A stretch of 64,000 nucleotides of DNA from Paludibacter jiangxiensis (GTDB lineage Bacteria; Bacteroidota; Bacteroidia; Bacteroidales; Paludibacteraceae), in the NCBI RefSeq assembly GCF_001618385.1, contig NZ_BDCR01000002.1:232503-296502 (forward strand). Direction: 5' to 3'. The notes below the pieces were generated by a model, which saw only the letters and a list, made by a program, of their open reading frames with translations, did no database searches and was not told the DNA's origin. Each line of letters opens with the position of its first letter. Position 1 is the stretch's first letter. Positions 46,434 through 55,226 of this stretch are shown in pieces. The position numbers and the translations under genes were made by a program.

Positions 46434-46449
46434 TGTGATATAAATCACA
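46434..46449. promoter_or_regulatory. Perfect CRP/FNR-type operator
   Basis: TGTGATATAAATCACA has six-base half-sites (TGTGAT/ATCACA) in perfect symmetry. It lies about 70-75 bases upstream of the predicted operon start and 25 bases before the ATG of a divergent Crp/Fnr gene, so it may control both. Confidence 0.8.
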
Positions 46450-46473
46450 TACGTGTCACTTTTATTTGTAAAC

Positions 46474-47154
46474 ATGTCTCAAAAACTTTGTAGCGAATGC
46501 ATTTTGCACACTGATAGTGAAATCTGTCTCAGAAATGAGGGCTTGGAATCGCTTCATAATCATTGTTCTAAAGTGAAATTCAACCCCGGAGAGACCATCT
46601 TTAAGGAGAATGCCATCAATGCAGGAGTGGTTTATCTGAAATCCGGATTGGTCAAAATTCACACCTGCACACTGGCCAAAGACCGGATTCTGCGTTTGAC
46701 AAAAGCGCCATCCTATTTGTGCCTGCCCAGTTCACTCGGTACGTCTGTCAATCAGTTTACTGCCACTGCGCTTGAACCGACAGAAGCCTGTTTCATTGAG
46801 CTTGCCACGTTCAAACAGCTGATTGTGGAAAACGGTGACTTTGCTTATCAAATCATCACGGCTTTGAGTCAGCGGGAGATGAATAACTTTCACGTGTCGC
46901 TCAATCTGGGACAAAAACAGGCAAACGGACGCGTGGCCGATGCGTTGCTTTATCTGGCTAACGATATTTATGAAAACGATTCGTTTGTGATTCCGTTCTC
47001 CCGTCAGGAATTGGGCGACTGGATCGGAGTAACAAGGGAGAGTATCAGCCGCATACTGGCCGAATTCAATGCAACAGGCATTATCCGACAGGAAGGACGT
47101 GAAATTTCCATTCTCAACAAAGAATTGCTGGAACAGATCAGCGAAAAGGGATAA
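46474..47154 (+). CDS. Crp/Fnr-family regulator with N-terminal cysteines
   Basis: The 226-residue regulator (ATG 46474; earlier in-frame GTG disfavoured) has a cyclic-nucleotide-binding-like domain (FNPGETIFKENAINAGVVYL) and a C-terminal winged helix (FSRQELGDWIGVTRESISRI near residue 172). Cysteines at 6, 9, 18 and 31 (LCSECIL...ICLRNE) recall the N-terminal cluster of FNR-type oxygen sensors, though spacing differs. It is divergent from the dsrE2 operon and shares its operator. A strong terminator follows. Confidence 0.88.
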   Translation: MSQKLCSECILHTDSEICLRNEGLESLHNHCSKVKFNPGETIFKENAINAGVVYLKSGLVKIHTCTLAKDRILRLTKAPSYLCLPSSLGTSVNQFTATALEPTEACFIELATFKQLIVENGDFAYQIITALSQREMNNFHVSLNLGQKQANGRVADALLYLANDIYENDSFVIPFSRQELGDWIGVTRESISRILAEFNATGIIRQEGREISILNKELLEQISEKG

Positions 47155-47166
47155 TTGCAAGCGTTT

Positions 47167-47212
47167 AAACGGAGAGAGGGTTTAGCCTTAAACTAAACCC
47201 TCTCTCCGTTTT
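47167..47212. terminator. Bidirectional terminator between Crp/Fnr and DUF2892 genes
   Basis: A nearly perfect stem (ACGGAGAGAGGGTTTAG against its complement) with a short CCTTAAA loop, flanked by A-rich and T-rich ends. Confidence 0.92.
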
Positions 47213-47218
47213 CTGTTC

Positions 47219-47398
47219 CTATTTCCCCTTTTTTAGGAAATATTCCAGCGGGCAAAAGCCGGTGAAGGACGATTGCAGTAGATTAAAACCGACGAAGCCG
47301 CCCAACCATAACCATTTCAACGAAACGGTAAGCGACAAAACAATGCTCGTTAGGATAAGTGTGCCGGCCACGGCGCGTATAATTTTTTCTGTCATCAT
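47219..47398 (-). CDS. DUF2892 (YgaP-like transmembrane) small protein
   Basis: This 59-residue protein is short and easily missed. Translation of the minus strand from the double ATG at 47398 gives MMTEKIIRAVAGTLILTSIV, a second hydrophobic stretch (LKWLWLGGFVGFNLLQSS) and the family-typical end FTGFCPLEYFLKKG. DUF2892 units occur alone or attached to rhodaneses such as YgaP, linking them to sulfur metabolism. It lies ten bases after the MarR gene stop on the same strand, so it may be the last gene of the efflux operon. Confidence 0.85.
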   Translation of the reverse strand: MMTEKIIRAVAGTLILTSIVLSLTVSLKWLWLGGFVGFNLLQSSFTGFCPLEYFLKKGK

Positions 47399-47408
47399 TA
47401 CTTTTCTG

Positions 47409-47864
47409 TTAATTGGCTTTTACTGCCAGATTGTTTAGGATATTGTTTAATACTGAATTGAAAATCAGTAACTGATTGCTATCTATATCTTCCATCGCAC
47501 TTTTTATCAGGTCGTCCGTGATGTGGCTGACTTTTTCAAATTCCCGGATTCCCAGCTCAGTAATCGAGATATTTTTAATTCGCTTGTCGGTAACGTCGGC
47601 TTCCCTTTTTACCAACGATTTGGCTTCCAGTTTATCCAGCAAGCGGGTCACAGATGGTTTGTCCCTGCGGGTAAGCTCACAAAGCCGTTTTTGAGACATG
47701 GGCTTGCCTTTCCGTAGAAAGCCCAGAACCTGAAACTGTTCGGAAGAGATTCTAATCTTCCGAAGTGACGCTGTTTTGTTGAAAGGGCTTTTGAGATTGC
47801 TGCATAAGTTGTTGGATAGTAATCCTTTTATCCTGTACAAGTCTTTTTCTTGTATCATTTTCAA
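47409..47864 (-). CDS. MarR-family transcriptional regulator
   Basis: The 151-residue protein has the MarR winged helix: ISSEQFQVLGFLRKGKPMSQ near residue 39, RLCELTRRDKPSVTRLLDKL near 60 (recognition helix), and the wing LVKREADVTDKRIKNISIT near 85. It lies at the distal end of the TolC/adaptor/RND operon and is likely its repressor. The long inverted repeat before tolC is the best operator candidate. Confidence 0.92.
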   Translation of the reverse strand: MKMIQEKDLYRIKGLLSNNLCSNLKSPFNKTASLRKIRISSEQFQVLGFLRKGKPMSQKRLCELTRRDKPSVTRLLDKLEAKSLVKREADVTDKRIKNISITELGIREFEKVSHITDDLIKSAMEDIDSNQLLIFNSVLNNILNNLAVKAN

Positions 47865-47877
47865 TCATATTATTGGT

Positions 47878-48198
47878 TCAACGACTTACTTCTGTTTTAT
47901 TTTCAACAGGCATTACAAATGCGTGCAAAGGCATCCTTCCCGGCTGGTCGGCATTTCTGCGGTCAAGTGCTTCGACTGCATTTTTAGCATTCAGGTCATC
48001 TGTAAAACAGAAAAAGAGAGCTGATGCGAACTCAGCATTGTGGTTGCCGAACCAGTTGTCGAGCAGGTTGGGTTGTCCGTTATTGCGTTTGTAGCCAGTT
48101 GTTTCGTTTACACTGAAAATATTGATTCCTACACTTTGTAATAGTTTGGAAACGGTATGGCGGTCTGCATCGAGACAGGTCACGATAAGTAACTTCAT
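47878..48198 (-). CDS. Small conserved protein of the RND operon (PII/DUF3240-like)
   Basis: This 106-residue protein has an alternating beta-alpha pattern (MKLLIVTCLDADRHTVSKLL, then LFFCFTDDLNAKNAVEAL, then PLHAFVMPVENK) that resembles the small PII-like proteins often encoded with RND efflux systems. That resemblance is from structure and context, not a clear family match. It lies 18 bases after the RND gene and 13 before marR. It is probably a regulatory or accessory factor of the pump. Confidence 0.6.
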   Translation of the reverse strand: MKLLIVTCLDADRHTVSKLLQSVGINIFSVNETTGYKRNNGQPNLLDNWFGNHNAEFASALFFCFTDDLNAKNAVEALDRRNADQPGRMPLHAFVMPVENKTEVSR

Positions 48199-48216
48199 AA
48201 GAATAAGTATTTATGG

Positions 48217-51200
48217 TTATGCTTGCGATTCGGGATATTTCTTTCTCATCATTTTGAAATAAAGCAACGGAACAACGATCAGCGTGAGCAACGTCGAGGT
48301 GATGGTTCCTCCCATCAGCGAGATGGCCAAACCCTGGAAAATTGGGTCGAACAGGATGACCACGGCACCCAGCGCCACGGCACCGGCTGTCAGCAAAATG
48401 GGCGTGGTACGCACGGCACCGGCTTCGATAATCGATTGTTTGAGCGGTATGCCATCCTTCAGCCGGATGTTGATAAAGTCAATCAGCAGCACCGAGTTAC
48501 GCACCATCACTCCGGCCAGTGCAATAAAACCGATCATAGAGGTTGCGCTGAAAAACGTCCCCATCAACCAGTGGCCGATAACGATGCCAATGAGCGATAA
48601 CGGGATGGCCGCCAGCATCACAAAGGGCACGGTGAAATTTTGAAACCACCCTACAATCAGGATATAGATAATGACCAACACCACCATAAAGGCGATTCCC
48701 AAATCACGGAACACTTCGTATGTAATTTGCCATTCGCCGTCCCATTTCAGGGAGTAGTTGTCTTCCAGTTCGGGTTGTTTGCTGTACTCTTCGTTGAGCG
48801 AATAACCGGCAGGCAGTTTGACCTCCTTCAACCGATCCGATATATTGTTCATGGCATAGAACGGACTCTCCAGCTTTCCGGCCATATCACCGGTGACATA
48901 GACTACCCGTTTCTGGTTTTTGCGGAAAATACTCTTCGGAGCAATCTCTTTTTTCACCTGAATCAGGTCGCTGACAGGAACCGCCAACCCTTGCTGATTC
49001 ATCACTTTTAAATTGCTCAGATCGGCCACGCTGGCCTTATCGGCATCGTTCAATTGGAGCATAATATTCACCGGTTGGTAACTGTTGGGTCGATGCAACA
49101 CACCGGCAGGCATTCCCGACAGAGCCGCTCTGACAGTAGCCACCACCTGAGCGGGAGCTACACCCATCTTCATGGCCTTTTCTTTGTCGACATCAAAGTT
49201 GAGTTGCGGCTGATCGTCTTCCACCATCCAGTCTACATCCACCACATCGGGTGTCGACTTCATCAACTGCTTCACCTGACGGGCGATTGCCATCTGTTGA
49301 TCGTAGTCGGGGCCGTAAATTTCGGCTACCATGGTCGACATCACCGGCGGACCAGGAGGCACCTCTACCACTTTTACGTTCGCATTGTACTTTTTGGCAA
49401 TTGCCTGAATCGAAGGACGCATTCCTTTGACAATCGCGTGACTCTGTTCGCTGCGTTCGCTTTTATCCACCAGATTTACCTGAATATCGGCTACATTTTC
49501 GCCGCGGCGCATGTCGTAATGGCGCACCAACCCGTTGAAACTGATAGGAGCAGAAGTCCCTACGTAACCCTGATAGTTGATAACCAGCGGTTGTTTTGCA
49601 ATGTATTGCGAAATCTCTTGTGTGACGGCAGCCGTTCGTTCCAGCGTCGTACCCTCGGGCATGTCGATCACTACCTGAAACTCGTTTTTGTTGTCGAATG
49701 GCAACATCTTGACCGGTACCGCTTTGGTGTAGAACAACAGCATCGAGAGAAGCAAGACAGCAACGGTTGTCAGCATAAAAGCCCATCTTCTCTTGCGATT
49801 CTCCAGTAAAGGAACAATTGTGGCACGATACATCCGGTAGATTTTACTCTCTTCCATCCGGTGCTCTTTGTGCTCTTTTCCACCGTCGTTTTTGCCGCGC
49901 AGAAAGAGATAGCCGAGATAAGGCGTGAGTGTCAGGGCGATAATCAACGAAATAAGCATAGCAATAGATGCCCCGATCGGCATCGGACTCATATACGGTC
50001 CCATCAATCCCGACACGAAAGCCATGGGCAAAACGGCGGCGATTACCGTGAAAGTTGCCAGAATAGTCGGATTGCCCACTTCGTTGATGGCAAAGATGGC
50101 TGCCTGATGGAAGGGCAATCGTTTCATCTTGAAATGGCGGTGCATGTTTTCGGCAATAATGATGGAGTCGTCCACCACGATTCCCGTAACAAACACCAAA
50201 GCAAAGAGCGTGATGCGGTTTAATGTATAATCGAGGAAATAGTAGGCAAAAAGCGTCATGGCAAAGGTCACCGGTACCGACAGGAATACTACTAATCCGC
50301 CGCGCCAGCCCATGGCCAGCATCACAAATAAGGTTACCACGATAATAGCGATAAAGAGGTGCATCAGCAGCTCCGACACTTTGTGCGAGGCCGATTCTCC
50401 GTAGTTGCGGGTGGTCGTCACCTGAACATCGGCCGGTATCAGATTTTTTTTAAGATGATCCACCTTGCTGAGGATTTGTTCGGAGAGGTGCATGGCATCG
50501 GCACCCTTCTTTTTCGCAATGGCTAAGGTGACGGCAGGGAAATTTCCCTTGTGGTTGCCCTGATCTGCTTTCGCCGCCGCGCCATAACCAAAGGTCACAT
50601 ACTGACGGGGAGTTTCGGCGCCATCTTCTACTTTGGCAATCTGACGCAGGTAGACGGGTTGATTACCGTTAGACCCCACAATCAGGTTGGCCACATCGTC
50701 GGCGCTACTCAAAAAATTACCTGTTTCTACCGTGAAGGCCGTGTCGGCCTGCAGCAGATTGCCCGAATTCATCTGAGCATTATTCCCCTGAATCTGTTTG
50801 GCAACCGAGAGAAAATCGACATGACTTTCGGCCATTTTATCCTTATCGAGCACCACTTTTACTTCGCGGCTCCGGCCTCCCAACACCGTTACATTGGCTA
50901 CATTGGGAATTTTCTTGATTTCGGTCGTCACCACTTCTGCCAACTGTGTCAGAGCATAATCGCTGCTTTTGTCGCTCCACAAAGTGAGGCTCAGCGCGGG
51001 CACATCGTCGATGGCGCGGGTTTTTACCAAAGGCATGGTAACTCCCTGCGGCAGTTTATCCATGTTTTTCATAATCTCGTTGTAGAGCTTCACCAACGAG
51101 CGTTCCACATCCTGTCCCACGTAAAACTGCACCGACACCATCGCTTGCCCCTTCATGGAGGTGGAATAGACATACTCGACTCCTTTGATATTCGAGACCA

Positions 51201-51423
51201 CTTTTTCGAGGGGTGCCGACACGGTCGACTCCACTTCTTTCGGAGATGCTCCGGGATAACCGATCAAAATATCGGCCATCGGTACGTCGATTTGAGGTTC
51301 CTCCTCGCGGGGAATCAGAAAGGTGCTGTATGCGCCCAGCAACAGGAAGGCGATCATCAGCAGGATGGTGAGTTTCGACTTCAAAAACAGATTGGCAATT
51401 CTGCCCGATAATCCTTCTTTCAT
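48217..51423 (-). CDS. RND efflux pump inner-membrane permease
   Basis: The 1068-residue protein is an AcrB-like proton-driven exporter. It has the N-terminal helix (SKLTILLMIAFLLLGAYSTF), the porter-domain start EEEPQIDVPMADILIGYPGA, and the helix IV motif TGIVVDDSIIIAENM near residue 407, which has the paired aspartates of the proton relay. A duplicate half contains FIALAGVMVRNSVLLIDFIN near 975. About 12 membrane helices are expected. It is third in the operon tolC, adaptor, RND. Substrates are unknown; the gene set is of the multidrug (HAE) rather than heavy-metal type. Confidence 0.95.
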   Translation of the reverse strand: MKEGLSGRIANLFLKSKLTILLMIAFLLLGAYSTFLIPREEEPQIDVPMADILIGYPGASPKEVESTVSAPLEKVVSNIKGVEYVYSTSMKGQAMVSVQFYVGQDVERSLVKLYNEIMKNMDKLPQGVTMPLVKTRAIDDVPALSLTLWSDKSSDYALTQLAEVVTTEIKKIPNVANVTVLGGRSREVKVVLDKDKMAESHVDFLSVAKQIQGNNAQMNSGNLLQADTAFTVETGNFLSSADDVANLIVGSNGNQPVYLRQIAKVEDGAETPRQYVTFGYGAAAKADQGNHKGNFPAVTLAIAKKKGADAMHLSEQILSKVDHLKKNLIPADVQVTTTRNYGESASHKVSELLMHLFIAIIVVTLFVMLAMGWRGGLVVFLSVPVTFAMTLFAYYFLDYTLNRITLFALVFVTGIVVDDSIIIAENMHRHFKMKRLPFHQAAIFAINEVGNPTILATFTVIAAVLPMAFVSGLMGPYMSPMPIGASIAMLISLIIALTLTPYLGYLFLRGKNDGGKEHKEHRMEESKIYRMYRATIVPLLENRKRRWAFMLTTVAVLLLSMLLFYTKAVPVKMLPFDNKNEFQVVIDMPEGTTLERTAAVTQEISQYIAKQPLVINYQGYVGTSAPISFNGLVRHYDMRRGENVADIQVNLVDKSERSEQSHAIVKGMRPSIQAIAKKYNANVKVVEVPPGPPVMSTMVAEIYGPDYDQQMAIARQVKQLMKSTPDVVDVDWMVEDDQPQLNFDVDKEKAMKMGVAPAQVVATVRAALSGMPAGVLHRPNSYQPVNIMLQLNDADKASVADLSNLKVMNQQGLAVPVSDLIQVKKEIAPKSIFRKNQKRVVYVTGDMAGKLESPFYAMNNISDRLKEVKLPAGYSLNEEYSKQPELEDNYSLKWDGEWQITYEVFRDLGIAFMVVLVIIYILIVGWFQNFTVPFVMLAAIPLSLIGIVIGHWLMGTFFSATSMIGFIALAGVMVRNSVLLIDFINIRLKDGIPLKQSIIEAGAVRTTPILLTAGAVALGAVVILFDPIFQGLAISLMGGTITSTLLTLIVVPLLYFKMMRKKYPESQA

Positions 51424-51507
51424 CTATTATTAATTTGAGGATTTGAAAATTTGGAGATTTGGGAATGAACCCGCCTTGCGGTTCAGTTGAATTGTAATTT
51501 TAGTAGA

Positions 51508-52608
51508 TTACCTTTTTTCGATCACCACCGCGCCATTATACAATTTGCCTTCGGCTCGCAGTACATAACGTTCGGTGGCATTAAGGCCCGAAAGGACTTC
51601 CACTTCATCGCCGACTGTTTTGCCGATCCGCAGCCAGCGCAACGATACCGTATTGTTCCCGTTCAATACGTAGACTCCGGTCAGTTGATCGCGGGTAACT
51701 AATGCTGATACTGGGATGCGGAGATTCCCCGTGGCCGGTTGGTCACTCACTTGTTTGCCCGTAAGCGTTGCATTGACATACATCCCGGACAGCAACCCTT
51801 TTTGTTCTGCGGTTGGGATCGATATTTTCACCAGATACTGGCCTCCTGAAGCAGTCGATGACGGGCTTAGTTCGACCACTTTGCCGTGCAACTGTTTGCC
51901 GGTCGATTTTACGTCGACGGTAGCCACATCACCTACTTTGATTTGAGACACTTCACTTTCGGGGACGGTAGCCGTCACACGGAGGTTACCTCCCTGTTCC
52001 AGAATCAGTAAAGGCATTCCGGGCGAAGCCATACTTCCAGCGTCGGCCAGTTTTTGGGTAATGACTCCCGAAAAAGGAGCTCTGATCTGGGTATATGCCA
52101 GCATGGCATTCACTTCGTTACGCATCTGGCGGGCAGCTTCGAGGCGCGATTGTGCCGATGTGTTTTGCAACGAAACGTTTTCCAGCTCCTTGGCCGATAC
52201 GCTCTGTTGTTTGTAAAGGGTTTGGTAGCGGGCATAATCTTTTCCCGCGTTGCGGGCTGCTGCTTCCGCCTCGGCAATCATGGCCGAAGCCTGTGCCTTT
52301 TTGGCCATCATATCCTGACTGCTGATGGTTGCCAGTAGGGCACCTTTGGCAACCCGATCGCCCGGTTTTACGTTGATGGAGGTGATGTAACCCATAACAC
52401 GGGTGCTCAGGTTAGCGGTATTTTCCGACTCTAATTTACCGCTCAGAAGAATTTCGCCACCCGCACTCTTTGCAGGAGTGGAGACCACCACAGCAACCGG
52501 TTTGTCACTGTTTTCGGACGGTTTTTCGTGCGATGAACAGGCCGCCAACAGAGAGGCAACCGAAATAATTGCGTAGATTTTCAACGATTTGAAAGTAGAA
52601 GTTATCAT
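51508..52608 (-). CDS. RND efflux periplasmic adaptor (membrane fusion lipoprotein)
   Basis: The 366-residue adaptor has a lipoprotein signal (IYAIISVASLLAACSSHEK). The biotinyl-lipoyl half-motif is STRVMGYITSINVKPGDRVA near residue 70, the alpha-hairpin is AMIAEAEAAARNAGKDYARY near 105-165, and the second half-motif is IRAPFSGVITQKLADAG near 178. Beta-barrel and membrane-proximal domains follow. It links the RND permease to TolC. It lies 84 bases before the permease gene. Confidence 0.94.
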   Translation of the reverse strand: MITSTFKSLKIYAIISVASLLAACSSHEKPSENSDKPVAVVVSTPAKSAGGEILLSGKLESENTANLSTRVMGYITSINVKPGDRVAKGALLATISSQDMMAKKAQASAMIAEAEAAARNAGKDYARYQTLYKQQSVSAKELENVSLQNTSAQSRLEAARQMRNEVNAMLAYTQIRAPFSGVITQKLADAGSMASPGMPLLILEQGGNLRVTATVPESEVSQIKVGDVATVDVKSTGKQLHGKVVELSPSSTASGGQYLVKISIPTAEQKGLLSGMYVNATLTGKQVSDQPATGNLRIPVSALVTRDQLTGVYVLNGNNTVSLRWLRIGKTVGDEVEVLSGLNATERYVLRAEGKLYNGAVVIEKR

Positions 52609-52619
52609 AGTGTTTGTTT

Positions 52620-53960
52620 TTATTTTGCGGTGAGAAATTGCAGATAAGCCAGCGTAAGGTTGTTGCCGTAAACAGCCTGCGCAAGAGCCATTTTTTGTTG
52701 CAGCAGTTGGGTTTGCGCTGTCAGCAGATCGGTTGTGGAAACCAGCCCTTCGCGGTAACGATCCTGCAAAATGCGCAACGACTCTTCGGCCTGCGCTACC
52801 GATACATTCTGACGGTTGATTTCGGCCAGCAGGTCAAGACGGTCACGTTGTGCTTTGTCGAGTTCCAGCTGACTTTGATCCTGTTGTTGCATTAACTCCA
52901 GCTCCATTTTGGTACGCTCGGCCTTACGGGCGCGGATGGCGTTGTAATTTTTGGTGCCATTAAAAAGAGTCCAGGAGAGTTTCACGCCCACTAAGTAGGA
53001 GTTAACATCGAATTGCCCCAACTGCGAATCGTTGTACTGAAAGCTACCGAAAGCATTGATGCGGGGCAGCAGGCTCATCTGTTCCGAACGCACCATCATG
53101 GAGGTGGCATCCACCGCCTTTTGCATGGCCATCAGGTCGGCGCGTGTAGATGAAACCTGGCGAGAGGCAGTTGCATCGGTAGCCTCTTCGAGTAAAAGCG
53201 AATCGGGTTGATACACCGTAGCAATATTGGCCCCCATCGTAACGGCAAGGGCTTCCGACGCATTCAGCACCATACTATTGGCTTTTGCTAATTGGCTCTC
53301 TACCGTTGCCACCTGCACCTGCGCGTTCAGCACATCCGATTTTTTGAGCAAGCCCTGATCGAAAAAACGTTGGGTAGAGGCCGCGATTTCGCGCATGTTG
53401 CGTAGCGACTCTTCCAGCACCGCCACCGAACGATAGGCCAATTGCAAATTCAGATAAGCTTTGCGGGTATCGAACTCCACAAATTCGCGCGTGCGCTGGT
53501 ATTTATACTCGTAAAGTTCCTTTTGTTTGGCTGCCGCATTGCGCTGATAGAGCATGTCCAGATTGAGCAACGGCTGCTGCACCTCCACTTTGGCGCTGTA
53601 ATCCTGCGTATGTCCCGGATGATTGAGCAGATCGGGCATAAAGTCGCTGGCGGCTACCCGTTGTTGTTGCAGCTTGAATCCGAAAACATTCAGCGGATTA
53701 TTGGTCGTCATGGCTGTGTAGCCCAGTTCTACCGACGGCAGGAAAACGGCATTCGTCTGCCGGAAATTGGAGGACGCTACCTGCGACTCTGCTCCGGAGA
53801 TTTTAAGCGTCGTGTTTTTGGCTAATGCGGCTATGACCGCATCTTTGAGTTGGATTTTTCGTGTTGAGGAGGATTGCGCTGTTGCCAACGGTGAAACCGT
53901 AAGAAGAAGAGACAATCCGAAAGTGAGGAAGAATAAATGATTTGCGCTTGTACGAACCAT
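52620..53960 (-). CDS. TolC-family outer-membrane efflux protein
   Basis: The 446-residue protein has a signal peptide (LFFLTFGLSLLLTVSPLATAQ) and two structural repeats of the TolC type, each with long coiled-coil helices (AAALAKNTTLKISGAESQVA-like stretch near residue 45; YREGLVSTTDLLTAQTQLLQ near 408). It would form the trimeric exit duct. It is the first gene of the efflux operon, 11 bases before the adaptor gene, and its start codon adjoins a long perfect inverted repeat. Confidence 0.93.
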   Translation of the reverse strand: MVRTSANHLFFLTFGLSLLLTVSPLATAQSSSTRKIQLKDAVIAALAKNTTLKISGAESQVASSNFRQTNAVFLPSVELGYTAMTTNNPLNVFGFKLQQQRVAASDFMPDLLNHPGHTQDYSAKVEVQQPLLNLDMLYQRNAAAKQKELYEYKYQRTREFVEFDTRKAYLNLQLAYRSVAVLEESLRNMREIAASTQRFFDQGLLKKSDVLNAQVQVATVESQLAKANSMVLNASEALAVTMGANIATVYQPDSLLLEEATDATASRQVSSTRADLMAMQKAVDATSMMVRSEQMSLLPRINAFGSFQYNDSQLGQFDVNSYLVGVKLSWTLFNGTKNYNAIRARKAERTKMELELMQQQDQSQLELDKAQRDRLDLLAEINRQNVSVAQAEESLRILQDRYREGLVSTTDLLTAQTQLLQQKMALAQAVYGNNLTLAYLQFLTAK

Positions 53961-54008
53961 ATTTTAGAGGGTTTAATTTTGATTGTGCAAAATTAAACCC
54001 TCTAAAAT
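53961..54008. promoter_or_regulatory. Long perfect inverted repeat at the tolC start; likely operator with embedded promoter
   Basis: Arms of 21 bases (53961-53981 and 53988-54008) are exact complements around the six-base centre ATTGTG. The left arm ends next to the tolC ATG. The right arm contains TAATTTTG on the minus strand (53995-53988), a -7 box. A repressor bound here would cover the promoter, and a read-through transcript would fold into a hairpin next to the start codon. Confidence 0.8.
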
Positions 54009-54059
54009 TGCAGGTCAGCTACTTTTGTTACACAAGGAATAAAATGATGAAGATTCTGC

Positions 54060-54692
54060 CTATTTCTCTTCGAGAAGTGTGATTTTATTGCGACCCAGCG
54101 TTACCAGTCCGGCATCTTCCATCTGCTTCAGCAACCGCGAAACCACCACCCGGGCAGTACCGAGTTCGGAGGCAAGCTGGGCATGCGTAACCGAGATGGT
54201 CGATTTGCCCTCCATTTCGCATTTGATCTTCAGCAACGAGAGCAGGCGGTCATCCACTTTTTTGAAAGCCAGCGCATTCACCACCTCCAAAAGCTCTTCA
54301 AACCGTTTGTGATAAAGGCGGAAAATATATTCGAGCCACTCGGGAAACTCTTTGATAAGCGGAACAATATGGTTGACCGGGATGAAGTAGATCTCAGTCT
54401 CCTCTTCGGCAATGGCTTTCACCTTGGCTGTTTCGTTGTACATGCCTCCCAAAAACGACATGATGCAACTTTCGCCGGCTTTGATGTAGTAAAGAAAAAT
54501 CTCGCGACCTTCGTCGTCGGTTCGCACCACCTTGATGCGTCCGTAGGAGACGATGGGAATGGCTTTGATATAAGCATTTTCACGTTGAATAACTTCACCA
54601 GCCTGAAAGATTTTTACAATACTATACGACGCCAGTTTTCTGCGGATAGGCAGCGAGGTTTTGAATTCTATAATTTCGTTCAACGTGTTCAT
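54060..54692 (-). CDS. Crp/Fnr-family transcriptional regulator
   Basis: The 210-residue protein (ATG 54692, MNTLNEIIEFKTSLPIRRK) has a cyclic-nucleotide-binding-like domain (FQAGEVIQRENAYIKAIPIV, FLYYIKAGESCIMSFLGGM) and a C-terminal winged helix (TISVTHAQLASELGTARVVV near residue 168). It lacks the FNR-type N-terminal cysteines. It lies between the thioredoxin genes and the efflux operon, with tolC starting 99 bases downstream on the same strand. Confidence 0.9.
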   Translation of the reverse strand: MNTLNEIIEFKTSLPIRRKLASYSIVKIFQAGEVIQRENAYIKAIPIVSYGRIKVVRTDDEGREIFLYYIKAGESCIMSFLGGMYNETAKVKAIAEEETEIYFIPVNHIVPLIKEFPEWLEYIFRLYHKRFEELLEVVNALAFKKVDDRLLSLLKIKCEMEGKSTISVTHAQLASELGTARVVVSRLLKQMEDAGLVTLGRNKITLLEEK

Positions 54693-54730
54693 GAGTTTAC
54701 TGTATTGTTTGCGAGGATTAAAGTGGCTAT

Positions 54731-54769
54731 AATAAAAGAGGAAAGTCACCTTTCGGATTCTTCCCTCTT
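54731..54769 (-). terminator. Candidate terminator after the thioredoxin genes
   Basis: On the minus strand AAGAGGGAAGAATC pairs with GACTTTCCTCTT, followed by TTTATT. The stem has a bulge. Confidence 0.55.
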
Positions 54770-54796
54770 GGAGATATATAAAAAACTGTTTTGAAG

Positions 54797-55216
54797 CTAT
54801 TTCGCCTTGTTTATCTCTTTCAGCAGAAAGTCTTTGCTTTTTATTCCAACAAAGCGGTTGATTTCTTTGCCGTCTTTGAACAGGATGGTGGTTGGAATAC
54901 TGCGGACATTGTACTTTTGGGCAATGCTTTGGGCTTCTTCTACATTCAACTTGCCAATGGTAACTCCATCAGGAGCATTGTTTGCCACATCGTTGATAAT
55001 GGGAGCCATCATCTTGCAGGGCATGCACCATACCGCCCAAAAATCTACCAATACTATTCCCTTATTCGTTTGTTGAGTGAAATTTTTGTCTGTCAGTACC
55101 TTGACTTTTTCGCTATTGGCAACTTCGGGTGTGTTTTTGATTTTGTTGGCCATGTAAAAGCCGTATCCTACAATGACAACGATAATGATGCCGGCAATGA
55201 TTAATATGGTGCTCAT
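54797..55216 (-). CDS. Membrane-anchored thioredoxin
   Basis: The 139-residue protein (ATG 55216) has one N-terminal membrane helix (residues 3-22, STILIIAGIIIVVIVGYGFY). A thioredoxin domain follows with active site WCMPCK (Cys64, Cys67) in LVDFWAVWCMPCKMMAPIIN, and cis-proline segment SIPTTILFKDGKE. It would face the periplasm. It is third in a cluster of three thioredoxin-fold genes, probably one operon. Confidence 0.92.
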   Translation of the reverse strand: MSTILIIAGIIIVVIVGYGFYMANKIKNTPEVANSEKVKVLTDKNFTQQTNKGIVLVDFWAVWCMPCKMMAPIINDVANNAPDGVTIGKLNVEEAQSIAQKYNVRSIPTTILFKDGKEINRFVGIKSKDFLLKEINKAK

Positions 55217-55226
55217 TTTTATCATT

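Noticed and set aside
49054..51411. Long plus-strand ORFs (251 and 286 codons) opposite the RND permease gene
   Set aside because: They mirror a strongly conserved permease in codon structure and have no signal, domain or ribosome-binding site.
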